Shown: positions 1-9,067 of the stretch, one piece after another | Numbering within the stretch: position 1 is the stretch's first letter | Layout: each line of letters starts with the position of its first letter | NCBI GenBank assembly: GCA_027579435.1 | Contig: JANBPK010000494.1 | Span: 1-10,807, forward strand | Direction: 5' to 3' | Length of the DNA: 10,807 nt | Source of the DNA: Candolleomyces eurysporus | Lineage: Eukaryota > Basidiomycota > Agaricomycetes > Agaricales > Psathyrellaceae | Made by a program: the position numbers and the translations under genes | Notes under the pieces: model-generated | What the model saw: the letters and a program-made list of their open reading frames with translations, nothing else | The model's database searches: none | Told to the model about the DNA's origin: nothing

Positions 1-261
1 CTTGCTCGCGGAGGGCATGGCGTCCGCGGTGGGATGGTGACCGTTCAAGTTTGCCGTGTGAAGCGCTTTAGTAGCATCAGGATGCAGGTAGCTCTTCCCA
101 TTTGGTACCGAGGGGCCATGCTTGTCCGGGGTGACGTACGAGGCTGTCGGCGACCAGGAAAGCTCATCATCGTCCTGGACGGGCCTGGCGGGCTGGGTGG
201 GTGTCTCGTCGCGCTGCTTTGCCTTGCTCTTCTTGCCAAAGAGCCCTCCGAGAAGGGTCAT
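1..261 (-). CDS. N-terminal part of an unidentified protein, cut by the window edge
   Basis: Reading leftwards from the ATG at 259-261, the frame is open for all 87 codons and leaves the window with no stop. It begins MTLLGGLFGKKSKAKQR. After the short hydrophobic/glycine start comes a basic patch (residues about 10-17), then a polar stretch rich in Pro, Asp, Ser, Thr and His with an acidic DDDE cluster near residue 29, which looks intrinsically disordered. Support for coding: strongly G/C-biased third codon positions, A at -3 before the ATG (CAACCATGA), and a CT-rich tract upstream on the same strand, as in many fungal leaders. I do not recognise the family. The fragment has no membrane segment or catalytic motif, so no function is assigned. 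An intron inside the fragment cannot be excluded, nor an upstream non-coding exon. The gene is in tandem with the transporter, about 3.2 kb downstream of it. Confidence 0.6.
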   Translation of the reverse strand, partial: MTLLGGLFGKKSKAKQRDETPTQPARPVQDDDELSWSPTASYVTPDKHGPSVPNGKSYLHPDATKALHTANLNGHHPTADAMPSASK

Positions 262-560
262 GGTTGGGGGAGGATTGTCGTCTGTCGTCACAGCGAGGCC
301 AGATGGGTATCCCGGTTCTCGGGGGTTTTGGAAGCAGGCGGTGGGAAAACAAAGGGCCGCTTATGAGCAGGCCAGGATGAATGGGATGGAGACGGAGAAG
401 AAGAAGAAAAGAGAAAGGACAAAGCGTTGTGGTTGACAACGAAAAGGGAAAGATTGGGAGGCGCAGAGGCAGACCAACGGCCAAGCCACCCTCAGCCGAC
501 GTCTGGAACGATCATTTTGTTTAAATTTCCACGTGTTACACCCCTCCGTCCTCCTCGCCC
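262..560 (-). promoter_or_regulatory. probable leader and proximal promoter of the left-edge gene
   Basis: On the minus strand, just upstream of the ATG at 261, the DNA is pyrimidine rich. The clearest tract lies at about 383-420 (plus strand runs of GAGAAGAAGAAGAAAAGAG, so CT on the coding strand), a common sign of fungal transcription start regions. A CCAAT box in minus orientation lies at 453-457, about 195 bp upstream of the ATG. A palindromic E-box CACGTG, the usual core for bHLH factors, lies at 530-535. No TATA box was seen. The sites are read directly; their use is inference. Confidence 0.35.
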
Positions 561-1550
561 ACCCTCCTTGTCTGTTCCTGTCAACCGTATTTCATCGCCA
601 TAGCGGCCTCATAATTAAATCAGCGGCTGCACCCCCGGCTTTTATGCACGACCTCCTGCCAGCCTCCATGCCAGGACACCCCTGTCTCGACCTCCTGGTG
701 CCTCGTGCGCACTGCGCATCCCTTCTCTTCCCAACTCTCACTCCACTTTTTTTTCGCGCAGAACCCTGATCGTGCATGTTCAGCCGCACAGTGCACATCA
801 CAGAACAACATAAACTCCGATATCAGTCCCTTCTATCCTCCGACCAGCACCCCAGGTCGGCGCCCATCCGACAGCTAGAATGTTTTTTTTTCACAACCCG
901 GGGTGGGCAACCAAACGCATCGCCCCCTCTGCCTCGTGTCCGCCGTTGTGCTCTTTGACTTTCTCAAGCAACACCACCATGACGCCACAGATAGACTCTA
1001 CTCGAGAGCAAATCAGATAACTCTTGTCATTATTGATCACAATCGCAACATCTGACTTGCCACCTTGTGGACGACGCGAAACAAATGACGTCTTGTTTCT
1101 ACCCTTTAGCTCACGACGATCTCCATCACTTCTTCTTCCTCGTCGGCTATAGAAGACGGCGGAAGAGCGAAAGCACATTGTATGCGGATCTAGACTGCCA
1201 CTGCCACTTCCTCTTTCTGCTGCTCGAGTTAAATATGGACCCGGGCTTATCTACCCTCCGACAAACTTGTCGAACCGCCATAGCTTCTCTTGTCAATGTT
1301 GCTCAACTCGAGTGCAATTAATAGCACGCCGCACTCAATTCTGATTGAGATTCCTCTGACGCCGCATCGACTCTGCGCCTCCTGTCGAGGCTAGCCGTGA
1401 CATTCTATCCCTCGAGTTAGGTATAGCCTCTTTTGAACCAATAACATCACCCCCCAGCCAGCCAAGCTCAGGTCAGATGTTGCCCACTCTATTAAATTGT
1501 ATACATTCTGCACAATGACGTCGTGCACATGCTGTAAGTTAATATTAGAT
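561..1550. other. intergenic spacer without a recognisable gene
   Basis: About 1 kb with no frame that looks coding. Short open frames exist on both strands, but they are low-complexity, lack a recognisable domain and show no codon bias or splice pattern. Visible features are T8 at 747-754 and T9 at 883-891 (poly(dA:dT), often nucleosome-poor in fungi), and TGACGTC half-CRE motifs near 1085 and 1515. Part of it may belong to the distal promoter of the left-edge gene. Confidence 0.5.
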
Positions 1551-1890
1551 ATCCAGCGCTTAACACGTCGACGTCGTCTCTATGACACTTGAATTGGTCT
1601 CGATGGATATAGCGTCTATCTAATCTTCCATTCACCCTTCACCCCTCCTTATACGCGCTATATCGCTGTGGGACTAGCGAGGACGGAGATCTAGAGACGG
1701 AGATAGCTAGCAGTCGATCGTCCACCCACATCCGCCGGATCCAAGTCCTAGATCCTAGTACTATCAGCTTCGCGGAATGTTGAACACCTTTCCTGCTAAA
1801 GGGGGTCCAGATGCGTACCAACCTTGCTGTACCTAGCCCTCCGGCCGAAAGTGGCTAATAGGCCTTAGTCCTAGTATGTCAGCGTCAACC
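1551..1890. repeat. repeat copy 1 (block C missing)
   Basis: Runs from a CGTCGACGTCGTCTC stretch that matches the end of copy 2, through block D (about 1584-1620), block A (1729-1744) and block B (about 1787-1830), to the CCGGCCGAAAGTGGCTAATAG end module at about 1851. Compared with copy 2, about 100 bp holding block C is missing between CTGTACCTAG and CCCTCCGGCCG. A CTAG lies at both sides of the missing part, so a short-homology deletion is possible. The left boundary is approximate. Confidence 0.65.
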
Positions 1891-2322
1891 GTGACATTGA
1901 ATGCTGATCTCGAATCGGTCCAGATAGGCAAAACGTCTATCTATCTGATCATCCCCCAATTCATTGCTATAGCAGCAGGGTAAAGCACATATGTATCTAT
2001 GTATATACTAACTCGTTCGTCAGAGCTGGTCTGGTCGAAATACTATAGACGCGGGTAGCGAATCAGTCTTCCACACTCAATCCGCCGGATCCAAAGCGCC
2101 AAGCCCTCTACAACTCTTGGACTACCTTTCCTGCTAAGGGGACGCAGATGCATACCAACCTTGCTCATATCTCGACTCAAACCCCGATTCAGAGTACCCC
2201 GTAAGCCTAAACAACCATAATCTTCATAACGGATCACTTGCGTACATTCTGACGACTAGACCTCCAGCCGAAAGCAGCTAACAGCCCTCAAGTCTTGATA
2301 TGTCGCCGTCGCCGTCGTCTCT
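1891..2322. repeat. repeat copy 2 (longest copy)
   Basis: Keeps all modules in order: D (1891-1940, the most diverged D block), A (2079-2094), B (about 2126-2160), C (about 2226-2242), the end module CCAGCCGAAAGCAGCTAACAG (2261-2283), and the GTCGCCGTCGCCGTCGTCTCT run (about 2302-2322) that leads into copy 3. At about 432 bp it is the best guide to the ancestral unit. Confidence 0.7.
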
Positions 2323-2612
2323 CTGACATTAAATTGGTCTGGACGGACATAGCGTTTATCCCCCACTAAATCCTATAGTAGAAGGGTAACGAGTCCAGCA
2401 GAGCAGGTCTGGCCGAGACGGGGGTAACTAATTAATCATTCACACCCAATCCGCCGGATCCAAGGCCCTCGATTTGTGGAACGTTGACTCCCTTTCCTGC
2501 TAGGAGGTGCATACCAACAATACCTTGCTGTACTTGAACTCGATACCCGGCTTGGAGTAACCCATAAGCCTAAGCAACTGTGATCTTCATAACGGATCAC
2601 TTGCGTGCATAC
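2323..2612. repeat. repeat copy 3 (end module missing)
   Basis: Starts with CTGACATTAAATTGGTCTGG (block D), then A (2448-2463), B (about 2491, with an internal 8-bp loss of GACGCAGA) and C (about 2588-2605). It passes directly from TTGCGTGCATAC into block D of copy 4, so the CCGAAAGCAGCTAACAG and GTCGCC module (about 90 bp in copy 2) is absent. Confidence 0.7.
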
Positions 2613-2947
2613 CACGTTAAATTGGTCGAGATGGCCATAACGTCTATATAACCACTATCTCCCCATTGATCGCTACAGAGGCAAGGGTAACGGCGCAGAG
2701 TTGGTCTAGGGGTCGAGACGGGGGTAGCTAGATATCAATCTTTCACACCCAATCCACCGGATCCAAAGCGTCAAGCCCTCTACTTGTACGCTTGCCGGTT
2801 CGTGTAGGAACGCTGACTACCTTTCCTGCTAAGGGGACGCAGATGCATACCAACCGTGCCTTGCTGTACCTAGACTCGACCTCCGGCTTGGAGTAGCCCG
2901 TAAGCTCAAGCAACGGTAGTAATAGTGTCCATAACGGATCACTGCAA
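2613..2947. repeat. repeat copy 4 (last copy)
   Basis: Block D at 2613-2650, block A at 2751-2766 with the palindrome damaged (ATCCACCGGAT), block B at about 2820-2860, block C at about 2930-2944. Similarity stops at ACTGCAAGC; the sequence beyond does not match the other copies. The B block here (CCTTTCCTGCTAAGGGGACGC) is nearly identical to that of copy 2. Confidence 0.7.
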
Positions 2948-3502
2948 GCTCCGTCTTTATTGAAGATCTACGCCCGTCCGCACTTATCTACTTGCCAGTG
3001 CGAGCTAGTTAGCTAGCTAGCTTATTCAGTATGGAGCCTAAGCTACCATATCGATTTGCCTCTGGCAAGGCATGCGCGCATAATCAAAGATTCACTCAAA
3101 TTCCCCTCCTGAACCTGAGCTAGTTGCGTACCAGCCCCTGAACTTCTGGTTACTTACTAGACCCCTCAAACAAACAAGCAAGCAAGGAGATGGCAGACGG
3201 CAGACCAACGATACGAATAGCTGACTAGTCCTCTCGAATCAAATCATCTAGAATCCAATCCATTCCATAGTGTAGGTAATATATGTCCCAACCATGCAAC
3301 TAATGGTGTATAAACAATCTAAGGCAAGAAACAATGATGTGGCAGTCGAACTAGTATGTGCAAATTAACGAAGACAAAAAGCTCCTCCAAGATAAGAATA
3401 GTAAGTGCGGGTATGAGGTATTATAAGACGTGAAGATAGATGGTCATAAGTCGATGCTGATATACGTGGCATGTCCGAAAGTCCACCAAGGGTTTAAATT
3501 GA
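2948..3502. other. spacer with the transporter 3' untranslated region
   Basis: No coding frame is supported. The part next to 3503 must hold the transporter's 3' UTR, which is transcribed leftwards. No AATAAA was found on the minus strand between 3000 and 3502, which is not unusual in fungi, so the polyadenylation site is unplaced. A short low-complexity run of TAGC/CTAG units is at about 3004-3022. Confidence 0.5.
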
Positions 3503-6500
3503 TCACCGCTTGGCGTACCTCAAGAACCTCGAAGCAATAATGGTCACGACAAGGTTGAACACTAGAAAGTGAGACATCGATCAGCATAAGGAGCTCAAGA
3601 GAGAGAGGAAGCAGCAACACTCTACTCACCAAAGAACGCGAACAAAATCCAGGCATCCCTCCACCTATTTCCATAGCTTATATTCAAAGGCGTATAGAAC
3701 TCATCACCAACGCTGAACTGGCAGTAGCGGCACGCAATCGTATCGTTGAGGTTGTCGATGTACCCCCCAAAGGTCTGGACGAACTCGCCTGCCCATTGGC
3801 CGCAGGTCTGTCCGGAGGGCGGGTTGAAGACTGCGAATTCATCGGATTTGCAGCGGATGACGAGGCCACTAAAAAAAGAGATCGCAAAAACATCAGTCAA
3901 GAATGCACAAGAGAGACAGAGAAGGAAGGAAAAACGTACTGCAGCTCAGTAGAGACCATCGCCGCCAACGTCCTCGTGTAGGGATTCAACTCGTACAACC
4001 AACTCCTCCAGAACTTCATCATCGCCGGGTATGGAATGGTAACACCACAGAAGGTCGAGAGCACCAAACCAATGAAGGGGTTCATGAGGACGGCGACTTG
4101 GACGCTCGGGGAAAGTGCGGCGACGAGTTGGCCGAGGGTGACACCGAAGAGGACCATGAAGATGATGATGAGCAGTTGGAAACCAGTGCCGTTGGTTCCA
4201 GCGGAACCGTCTCCGAAACCGATGGGGTAGACCATGATGACCCAGTAGAGGAAACCGCAAAGGATGGAGTAGGGGATTTCACCCAAGACTTGACCGATAG
4301 CGAAGACGTAGGGAGAGTAAATGCGACTTGACGCCTCGCGAATGAAGATCCTTCGGTTGTGCAAGAACAGGGGCTCGATCTGGGTCATGACGATAGCGGG
4401 CAACACGACAACCCAGAAAATGGCGAACACTCGGAACTGCAAATCACGCAAGCTGTTACCGAGCTGCAACAGCGAAAGGGAGATGAAGAGCGAGATGAAG
4501 GTGCAGACGAAGAGGCGGGTGAAGATGTAGTCGGGCATGCGCCAGAGAGCGAGAGTGTTCCTCTGGGAGACGAGTCGGAGCTGGTGGAAGAACGAAGTTG
4601 CGTCTAAATGGTATCCGAACATCAGTTACTGTGCCTCATAGGNAAAAAAGGAAGAAGACATACAGGTTGAAGTATCCGCCCTGTCACGCTCAGGCCTTGC
4701 CAGACCGTTGCGCTTGATCGCCTCAATCTCCTCCAAAGTCTTCCTGTACTCAGGTGAATCAAGCCAGATGTCCTTCCAATCCCTGTCACCAACCCTTGCT
4801 GTAACACCGGCACCGATAGCTTCGAGCATGTACTCGGCAGGGTTGACATTAGGCGGGCAGTGAGCACCGTGCCTGGCAAAGTAGTCCCGGATAATTTGAG
4901 AGTCCTGGCCGATCTCGCCGAAATAGACAGTCTCGCCGCCACGTTCCAAGAGGAGAAGACGGTCGAAGGATTCGAAGAGGAGAGAGGAGGGCTGATGGAT
5001 CGTGCAAAGGATAGCTTGGCCTTGGTCTGCGAGTTTGCGGAGGAATCGGACGAGGTTCCATGCGCTCTGGGCGTCCAAACCGGAGGTAGGTTCATCAAGG
5101 AAGAGCAGCAGTTCGGGTTTGCTAGCCAATTCGACTCCGATGGTCAACCGTTTCCTAGCTTCTACGTTCAAGCTGAATACCAAAGCCTCCGAGAGATCTT
5201 GCAACTCGAGAAGCTCGATCATCTCTTCAACATAGGCATCCTTTTCTTCCTTGGAAACGTGTTGGGGTTGACGAAGGTAAGCAGAGAATCGCATGGCTTC
5301 TCGGACAGTTGCAGTAAGTTCGTGTACGTCCATCTGTTCGGCTGTGATCGTGAACGGTATCAGTCAACCTGGCTCGTACTCTAGGAGGCGATGAATAAAA
5401 ACTTACCATAAGCAGTTCCTCGAGCAAAGTCGGCAGGCAGGGGACGACCGTCGACGAGCACGTCTCCCGCTACCACACCAATATTCTTCCTCTGAGCCAA
5501 CACATCGAGACAGGTCGTTTTACCAGCACCACTGGCTCCCATAAGAGCAGTGAGGGTTCCGGGCTTGACGTAACCAAGGACATCGTGGAGGAGTCGTCGA
5601 GGGCCATCGGGAGTCGGGACGTGGTAGTTGAGGCGTTCCCAGGTCAAGGTCCTTCGTTGACTCACATCGACACTGGGAAAATAACGAAAAGAAGTTAGGT
5701 AAATGAACAAACGAAGGTTGGCGTAGAAACGACTCACCCTTTCTCCAAGCTCTTTTTGGCGGTGACCTGAAGCTCCTTGTCCAACTTCTCGTTCTTCTTC
5801 TGTGCATCCTTCTTTGCCTTCTGGGCTTCATTCAAGCGACGAAGCTCAGGATTCTCGTGTGCGAAGATGTTGACCGAAGGCATGTATCCATATTGCTGTA
5901 AGACGAAGCCGGAGGGACCGGAGTGAGTAAAGTGTCATGATAGAACCCGAAGAACCACATACCGGATAAAATTCCAAAGCGAGGAGTTGAGCGATTTGGA
6001 AAGCCAAGAAGAAAGCGATCAAGACAACAAGGTTAAGGCGCCAGAGGTTCTTGGGGTCGATATTGTATCCAACTCTGAGATAGTCGCGTCCTGAAATCAA
6101 GTCGCTACCACCCTGAGCACCGAATAAAGTGCACGCTTGGTTGGGGCTCAGCAGGTCCCTTCAAATGCCATAAGCGCACGCTTGGAGTTAAAGATGAGCA
6201 AAGACATACGGGTACTTCGTGACTCCAAATCCATTGCGAGGAATGACCGAGTTGCCGTCACAGGTGAGCTAAGTAGGTAGCGCGACGTTAGGGACATGAC
6301 TGAAAATGAGCTTGAAGGCACAACGTACCGAAATGCGCATGAACTCGTTCATCATGCACGCTTGCCAAGCGTAGGCGATGGGGTTGATATAGTACTGGAG
6401 TATGTCTGTCAATTAAACTGGCATCGGATAGCAAAGTCATACTCACGATCCAGAAAATCCACCGCCTGAGGCTGTCCACAGGGATAACGTATCCAGTGTA

Positions 6501-9001
6501 CTGCACGCTGTTATTGAGAAGAAGGTGAGAACGCGAAGACGTGGACAATGCAACCACTCACAAGTTAGGGATGAAGAAGACCGCCAAACGGAATGCAGAA
6601 TCGTAGCTGAAAGTGATGAGACCAAACATCCTGAAGAACGCCTGCATCACAAGATATGCCACGTAGTTGAAGAGGTGGAATGTGAAGAAGCCACCCGCGG
6701 AACGGTGCAAACCCGATAAGAAGTAGATGATGATGTTGAAAAAGAGAATGCGAGTGGCAGAGAAAGGGATATCTGCAAGCAAGTTGGCGATGGCGATAGC
6801 CGATGGTCGATAGAAGCTGTACTCCGTCTGGAAGGTAAGGTGATTAGTCCAATAGTCCAGTTTCGAGTCGATGTGATCAAACGCACCTGTTTCTTAAGAA
6901 TGGGGCGCCCAATCATTTGAGACGGCATCTCTCCGAAAGCATCCAAGCACGTCGTCAACAGTGCACCGAAAATCACACTATACGATATCAGCGTTTGAAA
7001 AGATAACGAAATCTGCTGAAGGCGCCTACCTTCCACGAGTGAAAGCACCATTGCTGGACGTTGGCTGGTTGTAGAAGGCGGCACCAAGCACGAAAGCCAG
7101 GGCAATGTTCAAGGTAAAGCTCGTGTAGATCTGGAAGCGATCTTGCCAGCGCGTCTGGAACTGACGCCTCGTCAAAGCCCAAACTTGACCAGAGAAACCA
7201 AGAGTGTATGGACTCCTTCTCGACACGCCTCTCTTCTTGTCGTCGGAGACAGCTGCACGGAAGGCCTCTTGATCATGTTTCTCAGTCTCCATTTTCAGTT
7301 TGTACTTTTCAAGTTCGTCCTCGCTGCCCCTTCCGAAAGGTGAAGTGCGGTAGACGGAATCGAGAGCCTCCGGAGACGACGGAGTGTCGTTAGCTGAGCG
7401 GCCCGGGGCGAATTGACGTTCGTTTTCATCAGTGCAGCCGGTGAGATAGTCTGGGGTGGTCTGTCGGGGAAGAGGATTGTAGCCAAGATTTTCGAAGTAC
7501 GCGCGAGCTTCGGACGCCGGCCCATAAAAGACCTGATGACCTTTGTCAAGGACCAAAACTTTGTCGAAGAGGTCGTAAATGCTCTCGCTGGCCTGATAGC
7601 TAAAAACGGGGATATTAGAATCCAATCGTGGTAAATGTGATAACGTGAACTTACAGAGAAACGAAGGTGGTCTGACCAAGGATATCCGTCATAACGCGAA
7701 GACTTCTCACGAAGTCAAGGGCTGTGGAGGCATCCAAACCCCTTGTCGAGTTGTCCCAGCACTGAACACGAGCGCGAGTGGCCATCATTTCGGCAATGCT
7801 AACACGTTTCCGCTCTCCACCTGAAACTCCGCGAACGAATTCGTCCCCTACCAGTGTATTCTTGGTATGTGGAATGTTGAGCATTCGGAGCAACGTGTCT
7901 TGAACTTCCCTGTCAAAATCTTTCCTGGACATCCCGGGGATACGACCATTTGGTCCGGGAGTTTTACTAGAATGAGAATATCAGTGAAGGATGTGGGGCG
8001 AGGAAGAGGCGTTTGACGTACGTCGAAAGGGCGAATTGCAAGGTCTGGCCAACGGTGAGAGTAGGGATGTGAATGTCGTCTAAGAGGAAGATAAGGATGC
8101 CGTTTGTGAAATCGACGAGCTCAACTGACCTTCTTGGTTATAAACGACTTCGCCTTTGTAGTATTTTTGCATTTCGTCTGCAGGGATGCCAGCGTACAAG
8201 ACATCACCAGAGACGTTCACGTAGCCTTCACGTCGGTTGGCGATCGTACGGAGGAACGTAGTGCAACCTGCTCCTGGGCAGCCGAGGACCAGGCACATCT
8301 CCCCAGGCTTCAGCACGCCGGATGACCTGAGAATCACAGTTATTCGGACTGAAGATGGGGAACTAAAGGGCGGCGTACTTGTGAAGAATGGGTTTTGTAG
8401 GGGGCGCCTTTGCCAGGCCTAGAAGTCCAGAGACGATACCCCACAGCCATAGGACAGGTCCGAGGAAGAAACCAAGCGTAGCGCCTGGATCACGTTTGTC
8501 AATTTCAGTTCTTCGGTAGACACAAGGTTGATCGTACCTCCAAGGGTCCCGACATAGAGCTGAATGACCCTCGCTGATCAGCGGTCGTCGCAAAAAATCA
8601 GCTCGTGAAGGGTACGCACCTTGCTCTCTGCTCCACCTATAACCTCCACCTGCAGATCCTTCCATGTCACACCAACATTCTACGATAACTCAATGAGCAC
8701 CACTTGATACATCATAGCAAAAGAGTCGTACTTTGTGCTTGATTCCGGCCTTCTGGTTCGCGTCGTTAGACGAGGTAAGATATTCACGGAGATCGAAAGC
8801 TTCTTCTTCATCATCGCCCTTCTCTAAGTCTTCGGACACAACTCTCTTGGAAACTTGTCCTGACTGCGAATGTTTCGTCAATTGTCGCGAGAGGGCCTCG
8901 AACTCGGCCTCAGCACGCAAGACGACATCATNGACATGTCGAGAGTGGACCTGGTTATCGGAGTCGTTGAGGGTCGCCGTGTCTCCTGGAGTATCAGCCA
9001 T
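3503..9001 (-). CDS. PDR-type (ABCG) full-length ABC transporter, 20 exons
   Basis: Joined exons give 4398 nt: 1465 aa plus a TGA at 3503-3505, the usual size of fungal pleiotropic drug resistance pumps. Order is NBD1-TMD1-NBD2-TMD2. The N-terminus has the family block [15 protein letters not shown], ending just before residue 90. NBD1: Walker [10 protein letters not shown] (168-176), signature VSGGE (285-289), Walker B VQCWDN (305-310), Tyr343 in place of the H-loop His. TMD1 spans about 480-790, with an outer loop containing LTCDGN. A Lys-rich linker (about 795-830) precedes NBD2: Walker [10 protein letters not shown] (876-884), degenerate signature LNVEA (977-981), Walker B LLLFLDEP (997-1004), switch His1035. 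TMD2 follows from about 1165, with the Cys-rich last outer loop (GQTC, CRYC) and the C-terminus RYAKR. By family knowledge it is a plasma-membrane ATP-driven exporter of hydrophobic compounds; the substrate is unknown. The start at 9001 is the first in-frame ATG. The frame is intact apart from one ambiguous base in codon 24. Confidence 0.95.
4643..4643. other. ambiguous base in transporter intron 17
   Basis: An N at the edge of an A6 run (T6 on the coding strand) inside intron 17 (4604-4663). It probably reflects homopolymer sequencing trouble and does not touch coding sequence or either splice site. Confidence 0.85.
8538..8559 (-). other. 22-nt exon (exon 3) of the transporter
   Basis: Flanked by TTCAG on one side and GTACGA on the other, it encodes LYVGTLG plus the first base of the next Gly codon. 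Skipping it would shift the frame (22 is not a multiple of three). The peptide is part of the conserved segment before NBD1, which supports the call. Confidence 0.8.
8932..8932. other. ambiguous base in transporter exon 1
   Basis: An N lies in codon 24 (NAT on the coding strand). Any base gives Tyr, His, Asn or Asp, so it cannot create a stop. The frame holds on both sides if it stands for exactly one base. Confidence 0.9.
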
Positions 9002-9067
9002 AAGGCTTGTGAGGACGGATAGAGGGAAGGAGCCGACTCTCACAGTATATCACCGGGGGCCTTTATA
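9002..9067 (-). promoter_or_regulatory. core promoter and leader of the PDR transporter
   Basis: On the minus strand TATAAAG lies at 9067-9061, 66 bp before the ATG, followed by a pyrimidine-rich stretch (CTCCTTCCCTCTATCCGTCC, about 9033-9014), where fungal transcripts often start. The predicted leader would be only about 20-40 nt and has no upstream ATG. A GTG at 9043 is in frame but is an unlikely eukaryotic start. The context at the ATG is moderate (C at -3, G at +4). Confidence 0.5.

Larger units (their letters stand above)
1551..2947. repeat. degenerate tandem repeat array, four diverged copies
   Basis: Four copies of a unit of roughly 290-430 bp follow each other head to tail. Each copy keeps the same ordered blocks: D (TTAAATTGGTC...ATAGCGTCTATC, at about 1588, 1896, 2329 and 2617); A (AATCCGCCGGATCCAA, at 1731, 2081, 2450 and 2753); B (CCTTTCCTGCTAAGGGG followed by GCATACCAACC, at about 1787, 2126, 2491 and 2820). 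Three copies also keep C (CATAACGGATCACTTGCG, at about 2226, 2588 and 2930). The A-to-A distances of 350, 369 and 303 bp show indels between copies. Similarity is patchy, so the array is old. No long open frame, terminal inverted repeat or target-site duplication was seen. It could be a decayed satellite, a tandem MITE, or amplified intergenic DNA. It lies between the two genes. Confidence 0.8.
3503..9001 (-). other. exon-intron structure of the PDR transporter
   Basis: Exons in order of transcription: 9001-8732, 8679-8620, 8559-8538, 8484-8379, 8326-8130, 8079-8022, 7966-7655, 7599-7030, 6977-6887, 6827-6562, 6507-6447, 6394-6329, 6268-6210, 6158-5963, 5895-5738, 5672-5407, 5341-4664, 4603-3940, 3868-3630, 3561-3503. 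All 19 introns begin GT and end AG, and are 50-71 bp long. Each junction was chosen so that the family's conserved protein runs through it, and the sum is an exact multiple of three. Introns cluster in the 5' third and around the end of TMD1. The weakest acceptor is that of intron 13 (GAAG before 6158). It is supported by the frame [16 protein letters not shown] that follows. Confidence 0.88.

Noticed and set aside
891..1321. Open frames at 891-1178 (minus) and 1067-1321 (plus)
   Set aside because: They overlap on opposite strands and lack codon bias, domains and splice context; they are consistent with chance.
1639..2237. Two minus-strand frames within the repeat array sharing SRKG and WIRR peptides
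   Set aside because: The shared peptides come from the nucleotide-conserved blocks A and B. The frames are about 60 codons, shift between copies and are interrupted in copy 3, so protein coding is not supported.
1551..2947. CRISPR-like reading of the repeat array
   Set aside because: Units are 290-430 bp, diverged and without short identical repeats and unique spacers, and the context is eukaryotic.
3746..5384. Long plus-strand open frames (for example 3903-4331 and 4860-5384) opposite the transporter
   Set aside because: They lie antisense to conserved exons 17 and 18, have charged low-complexity translations mirroring the codon bias of the sense strand, and match no family.
9002..9043. 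Extension of the transporter to an in-frame GTG at 9043
   Set aside because: GTG is not a usual start in fungal nuclear genes, and the first ATG at 9001 leads straight into the family N-terminus.
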